Made by a program: the position numbers and the translations under genes. A stretch of DNA of 64,000 nt, taken from the NCBI GenBank assembly GCA_036345935.2, contig JADWOT020000001.1, forward strand, positions 25,065,886-25,129,885, given 5' to 3'. Below are positions 37,180 to 50,729 of this stretch, piece by piece (position 1 is the first letter of the stretch; every line of letters begins with the position of its first letter). The DNA is from Taenia hydatigena (taxonomy: Eukaryota > Platyhelminthes > Cestoda > Cyclophyllidea > Taeniidae). The notes under the pieces were generated by a model that worked only from the letters and a program-made list of their open reading frames with translations, made no database searches and was not told the DNA's origin.

Positions 37180-39500
37180 CGATATGACGTCAGCCATAGG
37201 CGTGATGCTGATAGTTTACAGAGCATTATCACTTCATGATGGACGTCTGCTACCTGTGGGATTTGTCATGCACTGTTCCCTTCTTGACTAACCTGCTTTT
37301 CTTCCTAGGCGACCATAAAAGGAGGTTCGCATACACCTCCACCATGCTATGAACCTACAAATCTTTGAATTTGAAAAAAATAGGAGAGGTTAGGTTAATG
37401 GGATAAAATTGATTAGCATGTGTCGTCTAATGGCCGTACCGATGGCGATGTGCGTACTCGAGAAGTTATTGCTACTTGAGTGGGTGAAGTAGGGGACAGT
37501 TGCATTGGGTTGATGCAGGGCAATTTGCATATAGGTCGAAGCGAAAGCTACAGGCAAGCCTTGGTGACGGAGGTGGTATGTCGAACGGAAGATCATATGG
37601 TCACACTTACATATTTATGGGTTGCAATGATAAAGACTCTAATGGTTTCCTATTTCAAATCATTTGCTGTTAGTTAGTGGAGATTTTATCCGTGAACCTG
37701 CGCCATCCTTATTTCGTTTGACATCTATTACATAGGAGAACCATAATTGTCTTCTAAAACTAACTGCGAGTCTTCTCTAGGTACTCTTGACTCAACAAAA
37801 CGTGGGCGTTTGGTTCGAAGCTCGTTAAGGCAACTCAGGTTATTTCCATGATAATGTTTGCTTTTTTATGTTTTCGCAGTTCAATGGTAACGCCCTCACC
37901 AAAGCTTAGCCAAATATTCTATTCCATATCTTAAATGCAGAAATGTCTATGTTTCACGGGCATTCTTGATTTTCGTAAGTTCCCCACTCTGATTACCGTG
38001 GCAGCATATTCGATTGCACCCTTAGAAATCAATTGAAACTGGAAGCAATTTCTCAACAGTATTTTTAAGACGACTCAAGCTTTTGAAGTGATTAGCTAAG
38101 CTTAAACGACGATCCACTTGATTTTGCATTTCGCACTCTCAACTTAATCAGTTAATGTATGGAGAACTTGTACCTACGTAGTGTCGTAAAGTGAGCTCAG
38201 AAAGGAGGCCTGCACCAAAGTTAGGAGTAATTCCTGAAAAATCCTATGGTTTTCAACAAATCACCTAGAAGTTGGGAAAGACCATGTTGCATTACGCTTT
38301 CCATTTCCCATCAGGAAATTTCATTTTTTAAAGACACTCTAGCTGGTCCCATGAATGCTTCTATTGGACCTTATACGTAATACGTGATGCATTAAAGTTG
38401 CACTAGCGTTATCTAAACATGTAGTACACTCAGTTGTACTTCGCAGCAAAGACTCGCAGATCTCAGCGATTGGCTCACCTTAAAGATTAACATTAATAGG
38501 AGTAGAATGTGCAGCATCCACATGCTTGCCGTATACTGTGCCCGACAAGCAATAGGCGAAGTAGTTGTGGGAATCCCAAAAGTGTTATTTTTGATGTACC
38601 TTATAATTGGGTTATTTGGATCGACAACAGGAGTGCTGTGACTCGTAGGTTCTATCTATTTCAATGCTGAATTCAATAAACCGATGATGGAGCAGAGTCA
38701 TTGTAGTGTGACAGTCAAACAAAAACTGTTATTGGATGACCGATTTCTCTGGCACTCCTCAAAACCCGCCCACGGAATAGAGAGTATCACTCCAACAAGA
38801 TGTTTTGAGGAAGTGAACATCGTGCCGCATAGAAGAGCATCGTTCACAGCATTCTTGATCCTGCATCACCACTTACCTTCTGCAATCCACCTTACGTAGC
38901 TTCATTCAATGCCGCTTTACGATACCTCTCTGCGTATCTACTCCTTTATTCCCATAAGTCACCCAGAGAACGACTTCGCGATACCACGCAAAGTAGCGGG
39001 AGTTCAGCCCTTATTTTACGATGGCAATTATTGGCTCGTACGATTAAAATTTTGATGAGCAAGGCATCACTGACCATCCTCGTATTACCGTGGGGAAAAC
39101 TGACGTCTAAAGTGGCGTGACTTTTAATTTATCGCAGTTCATAAGGCACCCTCATTCTTCAGACATGCCGATGTGATGCATGTTAATTAACCAAAGCAAT
39201 AAATCAAGTTGACTGTTCAAATGAAGCACTCCTTTAAAGGGTTCTGATGAAAGGCCTCAAGATCAATAACTTTAAGTTAGTAACGGCTTCTAAGTGTCCA
39301 CTTGCAGTAGCTTTTACATAAGCAGGACGAAAGGTAAACAGGGTGCGCCATGACGTGAGACTGCACTGCAGGTTTTCCCAAGTTTTGTCTCCATTTACCC
39401 TTATGATGATAGGCCTGAACGATGATCTGCAACTGCTGCATAATTTAACACGCTGTATCACGTAGACGCCGCTTTACAGGTCAAGTGAACGTTTGCTCAT
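37180..39500. other. Stretch without a supported gene
   Basis: Only short open frames are present, without domain or splice support. Confidence 0.4.
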
Positions 39501-39504
39501 AGGC

Positions 39505-39850
39505 TCAAGCTGTGGCTACAAAGCACTTCTGGTCTGATGATAAAGTTTGGGTTGTGTTCCATTATTTTTGGAGACTGCAATCGTGATAAAGAAACGTTTA
39601 GCAGCCGGAAGCAGGTCTCATTTCCTTACTTGACTCTGATCAGCACAAGCGGGAAAGCGTTTGACACAATGTTATACTTCTTGCATTATAAATTTCGCCC
39701 ATCGCTCTCATGTGCACCTTCTTTGCAAGTTATTTCAGTTTTGTCCTAATGCATTCGTGCACTTTCCCTAATTTTATGGCTCCCTTGAAGTGGCATTGAG
39801 GCAGTATTTTTATGCTACAGGTTGGTACCGAAGCTACACATGATTACGGT
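39505..39850 (+). repeat. Block duplicated at 28370-28920
   Basis: Partner of the block at 28370-28920. The TKHFW frame is kept for about 20 codons and then meets a TGA near 39583. Confidence 0.45.
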
Positions 39851-42800
39851 TTAGAGGAGTAGCTACTCGACTTTTTATTTCTTTCACATTCACCGTGCTT
39901 CATTCCGAGATGGGGATAGGTAGTTAACTTAGACATCATTTAATCACTTTACGTCCATCTTTCCTTTACATTACTGTTGATTTTAGGGTCACAGCTTAAA
40001 AAAAGGAAACGGAATGCAGTGTACGCACAACGAATCGAACCTACTAGTGAGCGATGTCCTTGGATAACTTATTTGGTAAAAGTGGTCATACTGATTTAAT
40101 AGCTTCCATCCTTTCCTCGTGCAATTTGTCAGCCCTCAACCCGTCCAGATTGACTAGTTCAGCCGTCATGTTCACGGTTCATAATATCGGGGAGCCATGA
40201 CTGACGGTAGGATGTGCAGATGCTGTAACATGTGCTGTGCTACTAGTAATGGATTGCTTGCACTTCACAGTAAATATCAGATGTTATATCTAATGCGAAT
40301 CCAATAAAATTAGCAGCAAAGGAGAGGCCTCTCATGTCATATCTCCCAAAAATGCAAGAAGTTGATATTATAGCCAACATGTTTCGAGTTTTATTTCAAA
40401 TTCGCAGCGAAAATGTGCGAAGCGTAGGGTGCGACAGGAGCGAATTTTGGTTCTTAAAATGTGAAAGTATCCCTTTCTATTGTATTAGAGGTAAGTGTAT
40501 GGAAATGCTATCACTCTACGTGAAGTTGCACATCGTGATTATATGAACCGGTTTACTTGTGGGCAGCGTTTTAATGAAGTTCTCGTGAGTAAAGGTGCTT
40601 CTTTAATTTCGCGTTGCCTAGATTCTATCCATCTCAAGTGTCTCCCCTAAGTTGGAAACCAACATTTATACAACTGTCATCTTCAGCAAGTGGTTTTGCA
40701 ACTATCCTGACTTCGGCAGCTTGTACTTCAGGCAATCTTCGCTCACCTTCAAAAAGTGTAGCAAAAGTGGCTTATTTACTAGTTCGTTAACACCTACAAG
40801 GCGAAAAAGCAGGTTGACACCTCCGTTTGGGCATTTCTTTTACAAAGCTGCAGAGTAGAAGAATGTTTACTGATAGCAACATGAAAAGAGCAGTGGTCAA
40901 TGACAGGAATCAAAAAGCACAATTGACCGCGATTGATTCCTTTAACTCATAGCAAATTTTCTGGTGCAAATACACAAACTCCGGAATAAAATTACATGCG
41001 GAAACGTGAGTTGAGTTGCCAGGTTCCCTTGTGGCAATCTCATTAGATCTATTCTGTGTTGAAACCACACTTTGAGAGGGGCCATTGTGTAGACCAAATC
41101 GAACGCCCTGCACTAATCGTTAGGGCAGTGGCCCAAAGACCGGGATCATCGTGCTGAAAATTGGAACATTAAGTAGGTTAATGGGGATAAGTTCTCTGCC
41201 CCTGATCCTCCACTAATCTTTGTGTGCACCTCAATGCTGCCCAGCCGTATATCTCTCCGAGTTCGATTGGACTTGTGAAGAAGTGGAGGAGAGATGGCGC
41301 GTTTACTTGGTCAAAATTATCTGCGCTTATCTTAGACTGCACCACAACCAACTTTGTTCGGCTGTTGACAACATTCCAGCAGCCCACAGAGCAATATGCT
41401 TAATATTCTCGCGAAATATGCATTTCTTCTATCACATTATGGTTCAGTATTCAACAATGAAAATCCACGTACTTGCTCACACGTTAAGCCTCGAGTTTTC
41501 TCTGAAGTCGAAAGCATACGTGATGCATACATGCTACTGCTACCAGGACCAAAATATACCTTGGCTTAGAGAGGAGCAAAGAAAACTAGCATAGCCTCGG
41601 GGCCATACCATTAGGCGAAAGTGCAATGGCGATGATTTAATAACCACTAACACAAACTTTGGGACGTTCCTAAGGAAAGGTCGAATGCTCAATCGGAATT
41701 CGGACTTGTCTTAATAGATTCCTTAAATGCCCTCTTTTGAAAAGACTTACACACCTAAAAGAGCATTCATGTTAACCATATAAAAGCTTTTGGCTCCTTG
41801 ACCCAAAAATACGCCTCATATTTCCCCAAATAATGGCGAACAAGGTTAATTAAAGCCTTTAATTTCCCAGTATTTGCTGTCCTCCCTTTCATAAAACAAT
41901 ATGTCTGGCGTGTGACCACACTATCGCATTTGACAAGGAAAAACACTTGTCATTCATTAAGCTGATGGCGTTTTCACAATTTTTTTCCTCTTTTTTTACT
42001 GGATAGTTATTCTGAAGGTGTAACGCCTGCTAAACATGGCTACAGATGGGTTCAAATGCACCTCGATCAAAGTGAATAGCTTGCATCTACCCCTAAAAGC
42101 ATTCATCTAGTTATCGAATCCATTAAATTGCTACAAAAACACCGTACTTTTATGCCTCGGAGTGTACGGGCCGGAGAGAGCACGCAAAGCTCCGTTGCCA
42201 GCGATGACTTAGACTTAAAGACTTAATATGAGCACACACTCCGAATCGAACATTGCATGCGTGGGTTTGAGCAAACAACTGCCCATTCTAAGCAGAGTGC
42301 ATCAGTGGAGACCATGCTAAGTATCATGGCGACTTCTTGGCTTTCATGAAGTCAAGAATGAAGCAGACACGCTTACGACCACAATCCTTGCAAAATCGCT
42401 TCAAATTAGCTTACGAAATAAGTTACACTGAAAAAATAAAGGCAAGGAGGTAAATTGCGGCTAATTTTCAAGAGACTTGACTTGGTAATGCTGTGTCGAA
42501 TGGTCAAGACTCAATGACTTTAAAATGGTTGACGATTTTGAGTGGAGCTTTGAATGTAAGTAAAACTAACCTCATGGAAAATGTATACTTTTTCCCAATA
42601 AACCTCAGGTTTACAGGTGGAACGGAGCACATATATATATATATATATATTTCTGCTTGTGAGACCTATGTGCAGATGAGGTGCTACTAATCAGGTACAG
42701 TAGCGGTTAATTAATATGAGCGCCATATCATTGGTTACGCTTCCAAGAGCATGTAAGCTTCTAAAAAGTACGCTCAATCCCATAATGCCTCTGCTTGCAA

Positions 42801-42990
42801 ACTAGCAACGCTTATGTCAGAAGGGCCTAAGGTCATTGCATTGCATCTCAACGCGAAATTTTGAATCCGACTCCGCCCGTTCGAGTACACTTCACCTACG
42901 GCGGGAAGACATGTCAGCGATCAGGGCTCATCGATGCAGAAAAGTAGTCAAATCATCGCGATTACGTCGTTATTGCTAATCCCTCATTTC
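39850..42990. other. Stretch upstream of the zinc-finger gene, no firm gene
   Basis: A 124-codon open frame at 41220-41594 (+) contains YLSEFDWTCEEVEERW but has no recognisable domain. Upstream exons of the zinc-finger gene may lie here, but I could not identify any in phase. Confidence 0.35.
42631..42650. repeat. (AT)10 microsatellite
   Basis: Ten uninterrupted AT units lie about 350 bp upstream of the zinc-finger gene. Confidence 0.95.
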
Positions 42991-42997
42991 GTCATAG

Positions 42998-43989
42998 TAT
43001 ATCATGTCAGTCGTATGTCCAGTCTGCTTCCAGCTATTCAGGTACCATAGCCAACTTCAGGCCCATTTTAAATTGGCGCACATTGGTAAGCGCACTCAAG
43101 TGCCTTGTTACATGATCCTTGCCAATTTGGCTTTCCTAATTCGAAGATCATTGGGATTGACCTATGGAAAGTTATATGAATTTCCTTATTTTGTAGTATT
43201 GGCGCGATATATGTGCATTCCTTGCATGTCCAGCTATCGGTCATATTGTTGCCTCCGATTTCACAGACTTATCTTCCACGGTGGAAAGTTCCCTCACATT
43301 TCTTACTTCGGAGTTTGCCTTTCAGTTTTAGGACAATGCGTAAAATTAAATTTAGTTATGAATTCTAAGTAGTGATTCGGGCTACAGATTAACCTGTGGG
43401 ATTGATATGCACCTAATTAAACCTACCGAGAAAGAAAGACTTTTGCTTCCTTTTAGGGCAGTCGCCTTACCTGAATGAAGAGTCTACACTGATGAACTAC
43501 TTTTTCAGTCTGTGTGTGGAGTTGCAACGACCAAGTGAGTTGATCTGGTCTTACGATGCGAGTTACGTTGAGTCAAGTAAAATATATGTATTTTTCTCGA
43601 CAGAATTTCATCTTGCTTCCTATGTACCCGGATTCCTTCCCGCCTCAGCCGTGGTAGAGTTCAGTGAGCAAACACAAATTTTTCCTGTTTTTAATGCTTC
43701 TTGCATTTACTTATGACGTATTGACTCGCCTCTTTTAGCATCAACGGGCGGCTATTTATGTACGAATTGCAGAACACCTGGCTGTTTAAGAGAGTATTTT
43801 ACTATGATTGTCAAAGGTGAGTGAGGTCTTTATCTATCCTGTCATGATACATTTGGATTTAATTGTTTGCTGTCCCTGCCAGGCTTTGATTTCTCGGGAC
43901 TTTTTTCCGAAACATGGCCATCTCTGTCCCAACCTGCAGTGGACTATTTCCCGTTCATCGCGTCAAGTCGTGGAAGCAGCGGAGGGTAG
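42998..43989 (+). CDS. C2H2 zinc-finger protein, five exons
   Basis: Five exons join with consistent phases: 42998-43085, 43197-43280, 43457-43534, 43739-43816 and 43883-43989 (stop TAG). All introns are GT-AG and between about 65 and 205 nt. From the ATG at 43004 the protein is 142 residues. Finger 1 (exon 1) has C-P-V-C, twelve residues, then H-F-K-L-A-H. Finger 2 (exon 2) has C-I-P-C, twelve residues, then H-R-L-I-F-H. Exon 4 adds a Cys-rich turn (YLCTNCRTPGC) not completed by histidines, and the tail is Ser/Gly-rich. Each finger lies in its own exon. DNA or RNA binding in the nucleus is the family expectation. The start may lie further upstream, because exon 1 is preceded by an acceptor (CGTCATAG). 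A likely polyadenylation signal follows at 44189. Confidence 0.7.
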
Positions 43990-44188
43990 CATGATAGGGT
44001 GCGGCGCTGAGAAGTGCTTTATTTCCCCACGTAAAATTAACTTGAGCTATAATCTATGTAAATTGCTCGCAACTTGCATTTTCAGGGTTGTGTGTGTGTG
44101 GAACATGTGTATTTAAGCACACGGTGTAGAGGTGGTTGAGGTGAACGCTCAGCCTCTAAGGGGTGTGCTCACTTCTGCTTTGTATATC

Positions 44189-44194
44189 AAATAA
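44189..44194 (+). terminator. Polyadenylation signal AATAAA
   Basis: A canonical hexamer lies 200 bp after the stop codon of the zinc-finger gene and is followed by a TG-rich stretch (TTGGTGTGCTG). Confidence 0.5.
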
Positions 44195-44199
44195 ATTAA

Positions 44200-47160
44200 T
44201 GTTGGTGTGCTGTTCGTTGAGACTGAATCTTCAACGTCACGAAGTAATGGTTTTAAGTCCCAGAGCTTAACTCTACTTAATCGTCAAGGCAAGCCCAAAG
44301 TTGATCTCGAAGGCATGGTCAGGTACTCAGTTCTAACGATTTTAAAGCCCTCATAATGCATGGCATGCAGAGACACCACTTATCACTCATAATATACTTT
44401 ACTCGCAGTTATTCTTTACACATCAAAGAGGACCTTCATCTCATAGTCGGGAAAAACGGAACTTGGTCCTTCCTACCATGACTACTTGATATTTCATTCA
44501 ACGTTTTTCATATTGCATCTGCTCCGCAGGCTGTGCGTCTAGGTTAGCGGGTATCTTTTGAAGACTTGGGAGAGGAGCTAGATCAGTTTTGGAGGTGAGT
44601 GCGTTTAAAACTAGGATCAATTAATCTATTTGACCAAGACATTAGCTCAAGTCGAAAGATGTTGAGAAAATAGTGGAACTAGTTTAGTGATGAAAGGGAA
44701 CTTTATGCACCAGGTATATGCACGAATTAATGCGATTGGCAGGGTCCTGCTTGCTATAATACGTAAAAACATTGCGTCCAAAATCCAGGAAGCAACTGAA
44801 AGTGCGAGTCTCAAGTAACACGGATATATTGCCATTAGCTAGCAATTGTTTATTGTCGCCAACAATTTTCTTAGGAATCGAAACCAGGCCCAAGACATGC
44901 TGAAGTCATGTGTGTCTTGAGGTAGTGTTACCTTTAAACGCAGTCACTTCATGGACAGGTTGAACCGAACAGGATTAATTTTAGCACTCCTATTGCTAAC
45001 TGCTTATCGAGTAAAAGTCAGGGTGCTTGTGAACACAGTTTCCTCCTTGTAAGATAGGTGTTTATGTTTTCCAAAACAATTTTACTACAGGTACCATCAT
45101 ATTGGTTAATCTAGTTGCAAGAAAATATCAAGTCACATGCACTTTAATACTTCACGATCATCTAACCTGTTTATAAGAAAAGTAGACCAGTCCAGTTTCA
45201 TCGTAATTTTGAAACAAGCTGCACCACCTGATAGTGACTTTGGACTCGGTTGAGGTACCTAGGGTATCACATAAATGCGAAGTCAGGAGGGCGGTGCATT
45301 CAAATTGTTTATTAGTGTACCTAAATGCATCAGAGATTCTCTACTGTGCATGAATAATTAAAATTGATCCTATTAAAATGCTTGATGAGTAAGTATATTC
45401 GAATAGGCTCATCTATGTGCTCCGGTAGGCTCCTTCACCATGACATATGTAAGAGTAGATGTGGCGGCAGCTGAAAAAAGGGATCGGATTGAGAAGCATG
45501 GCGCGACTAATCAGCTTTTGATTCATTTAGTAAACACGTCTGCATCTTATCAGTCATTAGGCAGGTTCATTTGAGTTAAGTGTAGCAAAGAAACCTTTAA
45601 ATGAGTGTGCTTCATTCCTTATCCACATCTGACTTACTACGATGCGCATTGTCGTGATCTGAGTTGCAGGAATCTTATAAGGCTAAGATGCAAGGTGTGA
45701 GAGGGCAACACAAGCAATAAGTCATGCACAAAAATTGACCCATCATTAGTTGTTAAGGCATCCTCTTTTGAGAAGCGCATAATTTTTAGTCGAGGCTTTA
45801 GTGAATACAGGGGCACCAGAATGACGAGAGACGGTGTGGAAAAAAAGCAAGTGGTCAGAAATGGTTAGGTAGAATAATACACCATTTCAAATGCAATTCT
45901 TCCGATACAAACACTTAGCTTTTAAAGTGACCAAATATTTGAGGATTCTTAGCAATACTTTCACGAGTCCCTGTTAGGCTATTACTTCACAAGGCCTACG
46001 GAAAACTTGTCATTTATTTGACTTGACAGTTCTTAGTCCGGTTTAGCATCCGTATTTCCTAGATTTAATGATTGCGCAAGTGGCCAACTTCGGTTCTAAC
46101 GTCTACTTTCAGAGTGGATGCTACCAATTCTGATGTGGCATTAGCAAATTTCTAGTTCTGCTAATGGGATGTGACATTCACGTCAGTAAGGACACATTTA
46201 AAGCTGCGCCATTCGCTCCATCACCCTGATTTTTGCATTGTCTGAACGATTTAAAGCCATTGCTTTAAATGAATTGAATAGAATAAAGGTAATAAAGCAA
46301 TGAGGCTAGCATCCTGATTAGCATTTTGCCCACGCTTATGCAATGATTACGTGCCGTTAATAAAATGCATTCGCCAAACTCTTTCCGGAGCATGGCATGG
46401 TAACTTGCTTAGGCTTTCCTGGATACATATTTTGATATCTCTGAACAATCGGTCTTCTTAACTCCACGAAGTTCAATCATGTAACTAACTTGGCCTTCTT
46501 GTTTATTTCTGATGCTCTGCACAAGGTGTGCTAAAGAACCATTATTAGCCAACATTGCTTAATATAAATGTTGATTTCTGTAATAATTTCTCACTTTTGA
46601 TGCGTTTTAAAGTGCGATGCAGAGCGTTTTTCTAGGGAAAAATAATCTTTAGTTAAGTTATTAGATCAAGTTTGATGCCGAACCTACTATCGCTGATACG
46701 ACCAATGGCATGATGTTAGGCTCGGTAATAAAAAGAGGTGCGTAAATTGGGTTATTCGGTCACAAGTTATTTCCGTAGTCGACTGCCTCAAATGCTTAGC
46801 AGACTTGTGAGGGAATGAATGACAAAAATATTACTAGGCGCATTAACGGCTAAGCGGGTGCATGGCAGTAACAATTTGCAATGAGAGAGGGTCGAATAAT
46901 CGCCTGTGGTTGCTGTTGCTTTACATATTCTGGATTAAATATACGATTTTGTGTATCCAATTTGTCATATCTCCGTGATTACAAACTGGAACTCATCGTA
47001 CACATAAGAAAGTAGCAAAAGGTCTCCAAATTTTGTACATGAAACGGTAGTTATTCTTTGTGACAGATTATTCAGCGCTTATTTACTTAGCAGCCATTTT
47101 ACGCATCATTACACACTTTGTAGGAACTATTTTGATACCTCCTCTTACATTCCATCCTCA
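44200..47160. other. Stretch without a supported gene
   Basis: No coding exon is recognised and open frames are few and short. Confidence 0.4.
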
Positions 47161-47164
47161 CTCA

Positions 47165-48747
47165 TTTTCAAGTGTATGCTGCAAACGCAATTTTCCAGAA
47201 TATTTGTAGCTGCTGTACCACACCTAAACTGCTCATCTTCCAACTTTATTTTATCTGCTTCTTTCTGCATTTGCTGTATCTCCTTCTCCAAATGTAGACC
47301 TTTGTTTTCCTTGATGATGATGCTTTTCGCTTCCCTGACGACTTATTCATCGCCACCACATTGAAAATACACTTTTCGTCTATGTCGAAGAACACCTCAA
47401 TCTGAAGTGTTCTGCGCTGTGCAGGCGGGATTCAAGACAACTCAAATTTGCAAAGCGAATTGTTGTCACTCATCATCGCACCAACACACTCGAACGATTG
47501 CACAAACGCGTAAAGACTATCTACGTGCTCTTTGTCAGAGTCTTTGTATTGCGATTTATCAACATCGGCATCACAACACCTGTCGACGCCACAACTTGTT
47601 AGATTGACACTACCCCCAGTAATGCCAGCTTCTGCGCCTTACCCGACTTGCCATCAGTCAGATTGGACGCCAGTTACGGCACAGCGTGTGTTACCGCCCC
47701 ATCCAGATCTATGGAATCGTTAAGCTGCATTCCATTAAAGAAGTCATGCAACAGCTGATGCACCTTCGGAATATGCGTCAATCCGTCTGTCATCACTGTC
47801 TCGTGAATATCACATTTGTACAACTTTGCATAATTTACTGCCTATTTCACCGGATCCATAGCCTTATGAAAGAGATCTGCGTACAACTGCTCAATGCGGG
47901 GACCGTGTAAAATCAATGCCATCAAACAGCGATTATGCATCTGTTTGAGTGCTCAAAGGAACTTAACATCTTCATAGCCGCTCCACACGTTCTTCTCAGA
48001 CAACTGATAGCTTTCTTGTTAGATGTCAAGCACTCGCACTTAAGCATTTGCCCAAACATCTCCAAAAATGATTTACCTCTTGGAAGCTAAAGTCTTTGCC
48101 ACCCAGATTCGTGTCACCATTAGTCGACTTTATCTCAACCCTTCCATTCTTAATGGAAAGGATGGAAAGATCGAAGGTCTCGCACCCAAATCAAAGATGA
48201 GTACATTGCGCTGCGAGTCGGATCTTCTGTCTAAACCATATGCAATGGTGGCTGCTGTAGGCGTTTTGACGATCTGCAGTGCAATTGAACTTGCCGATTC
48301 CTTCCGTTTATCGCCGTCTGCCGCCGACTGTCATTGAGGAATGCCGATGTTGTGCACATCACACCTCTCACCTAGTCACTCAAATGCATCGCAGTCTTCT
48401 TCATCTTTAGCAGCACCATTAACAGAATCGCCTCCGTAATTAACTGCTTTTTCTCATTTCGACACTCTACCCTTACAGTTTAGTTAGCTTAACTTGCTAA
48501 TGCTTCATGTTGTCTTGAACAACCTTATCGTCGAAATGGCGTCCGAGCAGAAGCTTTGCAACTAAAACGCATTTTTGGGTTTAGAGCCACCTGACTCTTC
48601 GCAGCACCATTGATGAGACGTTCTTTATTCGTGAACGCGACATCACTAAGTATTTTCCACCAACCTGGAACGTTGGCAATTATTTCCATTTTGTCGCAAT
48701 AAAAGACTGACGCACGAGAAGATTATTTATAACTCAGTGTTGATGGC
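47165..48747 (-). pseudogene. Hsp70 pseudogene, unit C (near full length)
   Basis: The N-terminus reads PAINTEL, a stop, then IIFSCVS (matching A-I-G-I-D-L-G-T-T-Y-S-C-V-G). KMEIIANVPGWWKILSDVAF and KERLINGAAKSQVALNP follow, the best-kept N-terminal stretch of the three copies. The ATPase core reads [12 protein letters not shown] and NVLIFDLG near 48190-48250. The C-terminal part has GIFNVVAMNKSSGK, ENKGLHLEKEIQQMQKEADK and ILENCVCS near 47170-47370. Several stops and frame changes break it, and no EEVD tail is seen. It is the family member with the most recognisable ATP-binding strand, yet it is still not translatable as one protein. Confidence 0.9.
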
Positions 48748-48943
48748 TGGACCTGTCTGCAGGCCTTTGTTGGATGCGCACGTACTTGCACGTGGAGAAG
48801 ACGATGACGATTGCTTCTGCAACCGCCAGATCTTCGTAAATCGATTTCAGGTGATCATCAGGAGCGTTTTCGGGTTGCCCGCTAAATGCGAAGGGACCTT
48901 CATTCAACCGAATTCGCCACTGTCTCATGCTTCGTTCTATTAG
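48737..48943 (+). other. Antisense open frame upstream of Hsp70, unit C
   Basis: This 68-codon open frame is antisense to the Hsp70 5' end. It matches the frames at 6770-7000 and 26429-26677, with RPLLDAHVL and QVIIRSVFG shared. Confidence 0.25.
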
Positions 48944-49169
48944 CTGACGACTGCACACATAAGTGCCAATACGAGTTTCGCGATAATAACTTAGTTCATG
49001 CGCACTCATTAAATTTTTTCGTTCTATTACTACCAATTTTCTCATCCTCTATGCAGGGGATCTTTCTAAAGTTGCTGCGAGTTCTCTCTGTTTTCTATCA
49101 AACATTAGTTTCCTTTCAAAGTAAAGGCTTCTTTTGTGCGCGTTTGCTTGTTTTTTTTTTCAGCAATAA

Positions 49170-49962
49170 AAATTGTGCAGTTGTTCTCACCCCGTATGTC
49201 GCTCTTGCAGCCACCTCTCCTGGATCTCAATGGATAGCGTGCTTAAACGTCACTTACTGCAGTCAGTTTTCCGTGGCAATCTTGGCGATTCGTGGACCTG
49301 TCGCTTTGCAGAGCTCGGTGTTAAGGCCTTTTTTGAATGCGAGGATGACGACTTGCAGAAGTGGCGGTGGAGAAGGAGTCGGTTAATCTCTTGCTTTTGC
49401 CCCTGACCGTAAGGTCGAATTTGGGACACTGCGCATCGTCTTGTGTTGGTGCGCGCAGGCTTCGTCGTGTGTGCGGAGTTGGGTATAAGTGCGTCAGCGA
49501 CGGCGATCTTATTGGCAGGTTGCTAAAGGAGCCAGTGGTTTCAAGAATTACGCGTAAGCAGGTATTTTAAAAGCGGTTCTTGCGCAAAACCTGTAGCGCG
49601 GTCATAAGTATGGTGAAATAAGTGGCTTTGTCGCAAAAATGTGGTGATTTGGCGGTGGTTTCTTTTTTCATATGCACCAATGGCTTGGACTTTGTTGTAA
49701 GACACTCCTTGCCTTTCCTTTCCGGAGGGCATTTTTTCGAAAATGAAGGCGAGTTTTCCCCGTCATCAATGTCTTCACAAATCTTTAGACCACCGTTACC
49801 CACGCAGTCGTCACCTTTCATTGACCCATCAATGCATGCTTTAAGGTACTCTAAAAGATATATCCCCTTTTCTTCCATTTTCATCAAGTCCTCGAACCTC
49901 GGCCAATAGCAAAGAAATAAAACAGAATAAGTGTCCTTGCTAACCTTCCCACGTGAACACAT
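49170..49962 (-). pseudogene. Basic Pro-rich protein, unit C copy (broken)
   Basis: From ATG at 49962 the frame is open for 131 codons: CSRGKVSKDTYS, CYWPRFEDLMKMEEKG, LLEYLKACIDGSMKGDD, ICEDIDDGENSPSFSKKCPP, ending at 49567. It aligns with codons 1-135 of the intact copy in unit A. Beyond that, frame changes and stops interrupt the Pro/Arg-rich half, whose outline persists to about 49170. The shared start codon and the conserved first 70 residues in A and C support a real protein-coding ancestor. Confidence 0.65.
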
Positions 49963-50244
49963 GTTTCCTGAGTTGCTACTGATGGTTTTCGTGAGTGGTC
50001 ACGCAAACCGATAAAATCACTCGTGACACTCAGGCCCTTCATTAAGGCGTAATGCTGAGTCAGGTAAACAACAATAATTGTGTTCGGCAATTCGTTTTTT
50101 TGATTTCTTATTAAACACTCCTCTACTAAAATAATTAAAGTTTTCAGTTATTAATTTGCGTTAAATAGAACATTTAGTTAACGAGGCAGAGCAAGCGTTT
50201 TGACAGAGGGATCGCCGTTGTAGAGCAGCTTGCCTTTGCCAGTA

Positions 50245-50274
50245 CTACGCAGCCCCAGAAGTGGTACTGCGTAG
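50245..50274. other. Short perfect inverted repeat
   Basis: CTACGCAG at 50245-50252 pairs with CTGCGTAG at 50267-50274 across a 14-nt loop. It lies within unit C and the loop is not conserved in unit A. Confidence 0.5.
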
Positions 50275-50729
50275 GTGGATTAAGCAAAGGCAAATTGTGT
50301 TGTACAGAGCTATGACATGCAAAGTGAAGTGAATGTTAAAGGCAGACATTGATGTATCAGTATCCCCTGCTCCAATGCCATATGCTCAGTTATGCAGAGG
50401 CTATTATTTAGATGATTGAAGGTAGGTAGGAGAGCTTCGAAGACTGTGCCAATTACTTTGCTATGCTTTGTATCGAATCGCAACTGGGATGCAATTTTCA
50501 ATGTCCTTAGAAATTACTGAAAATCACAGCTCAGTACTACTCAGCATCTTGTTGCAATTTCCACTTTTGATGAATTGTGGCTGTTAGACAAATTCAGCAG
50601 AGCATTTATTCGAAAACGCACTCACGACATTTATTTGAGGCTCTAATTGCCCATCTGCTCTGCAGACGGATATTAGAGGGACGACGACGGGTAGGCTAGT
50701 AGGTAGATGAGCGGTATGTAAAGCGTTTG

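Larger units (their letters stand above)
47160..50720 (-). repeat. Segmental duplication unit C (inverted, shortened)
   Basis: On the minus strand this region follows unit A from about A 3570 (the CTGCAGAGCAGA core at about 50660) through A 3690-4080 (shared GGCAAAGGCAAGCTGCTCTACAA-type run near 50215-50240). It then jumps to A 5690 and continues through the Pro-rich gene and the whole Hsp70. The A interval of about 4.1-5.7 kb is missing here. Unit C is therefore an independent inverted copy that kept the Pro-rich/Hsp70 pair. Confidence 0.8.

Noticed and set aside
42205..42330. tRNA-like B-box (TTCGATTC, minus strand) near 42246, and a similar one near 40030
   Set aside because: No matching A-box, acceptor stem or T-arm pairing could be formed around either site.
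42493..42690. 65-codon open frame containing an Ile-Tyr repeat
   Set aside because: It reads through the (AT)10 microsatellite and has no domain or supporting splice structure.
43877..43935. C2HC-type finger pattern (C-x2-C-x11-H-x3-C) in an open frame of the last zinc-finger exon
   Set aside because: It lies in a different frame from the spliced gene, whose phases agree across all five exons, and part of it falls in the intron. It is treated as a shadow.
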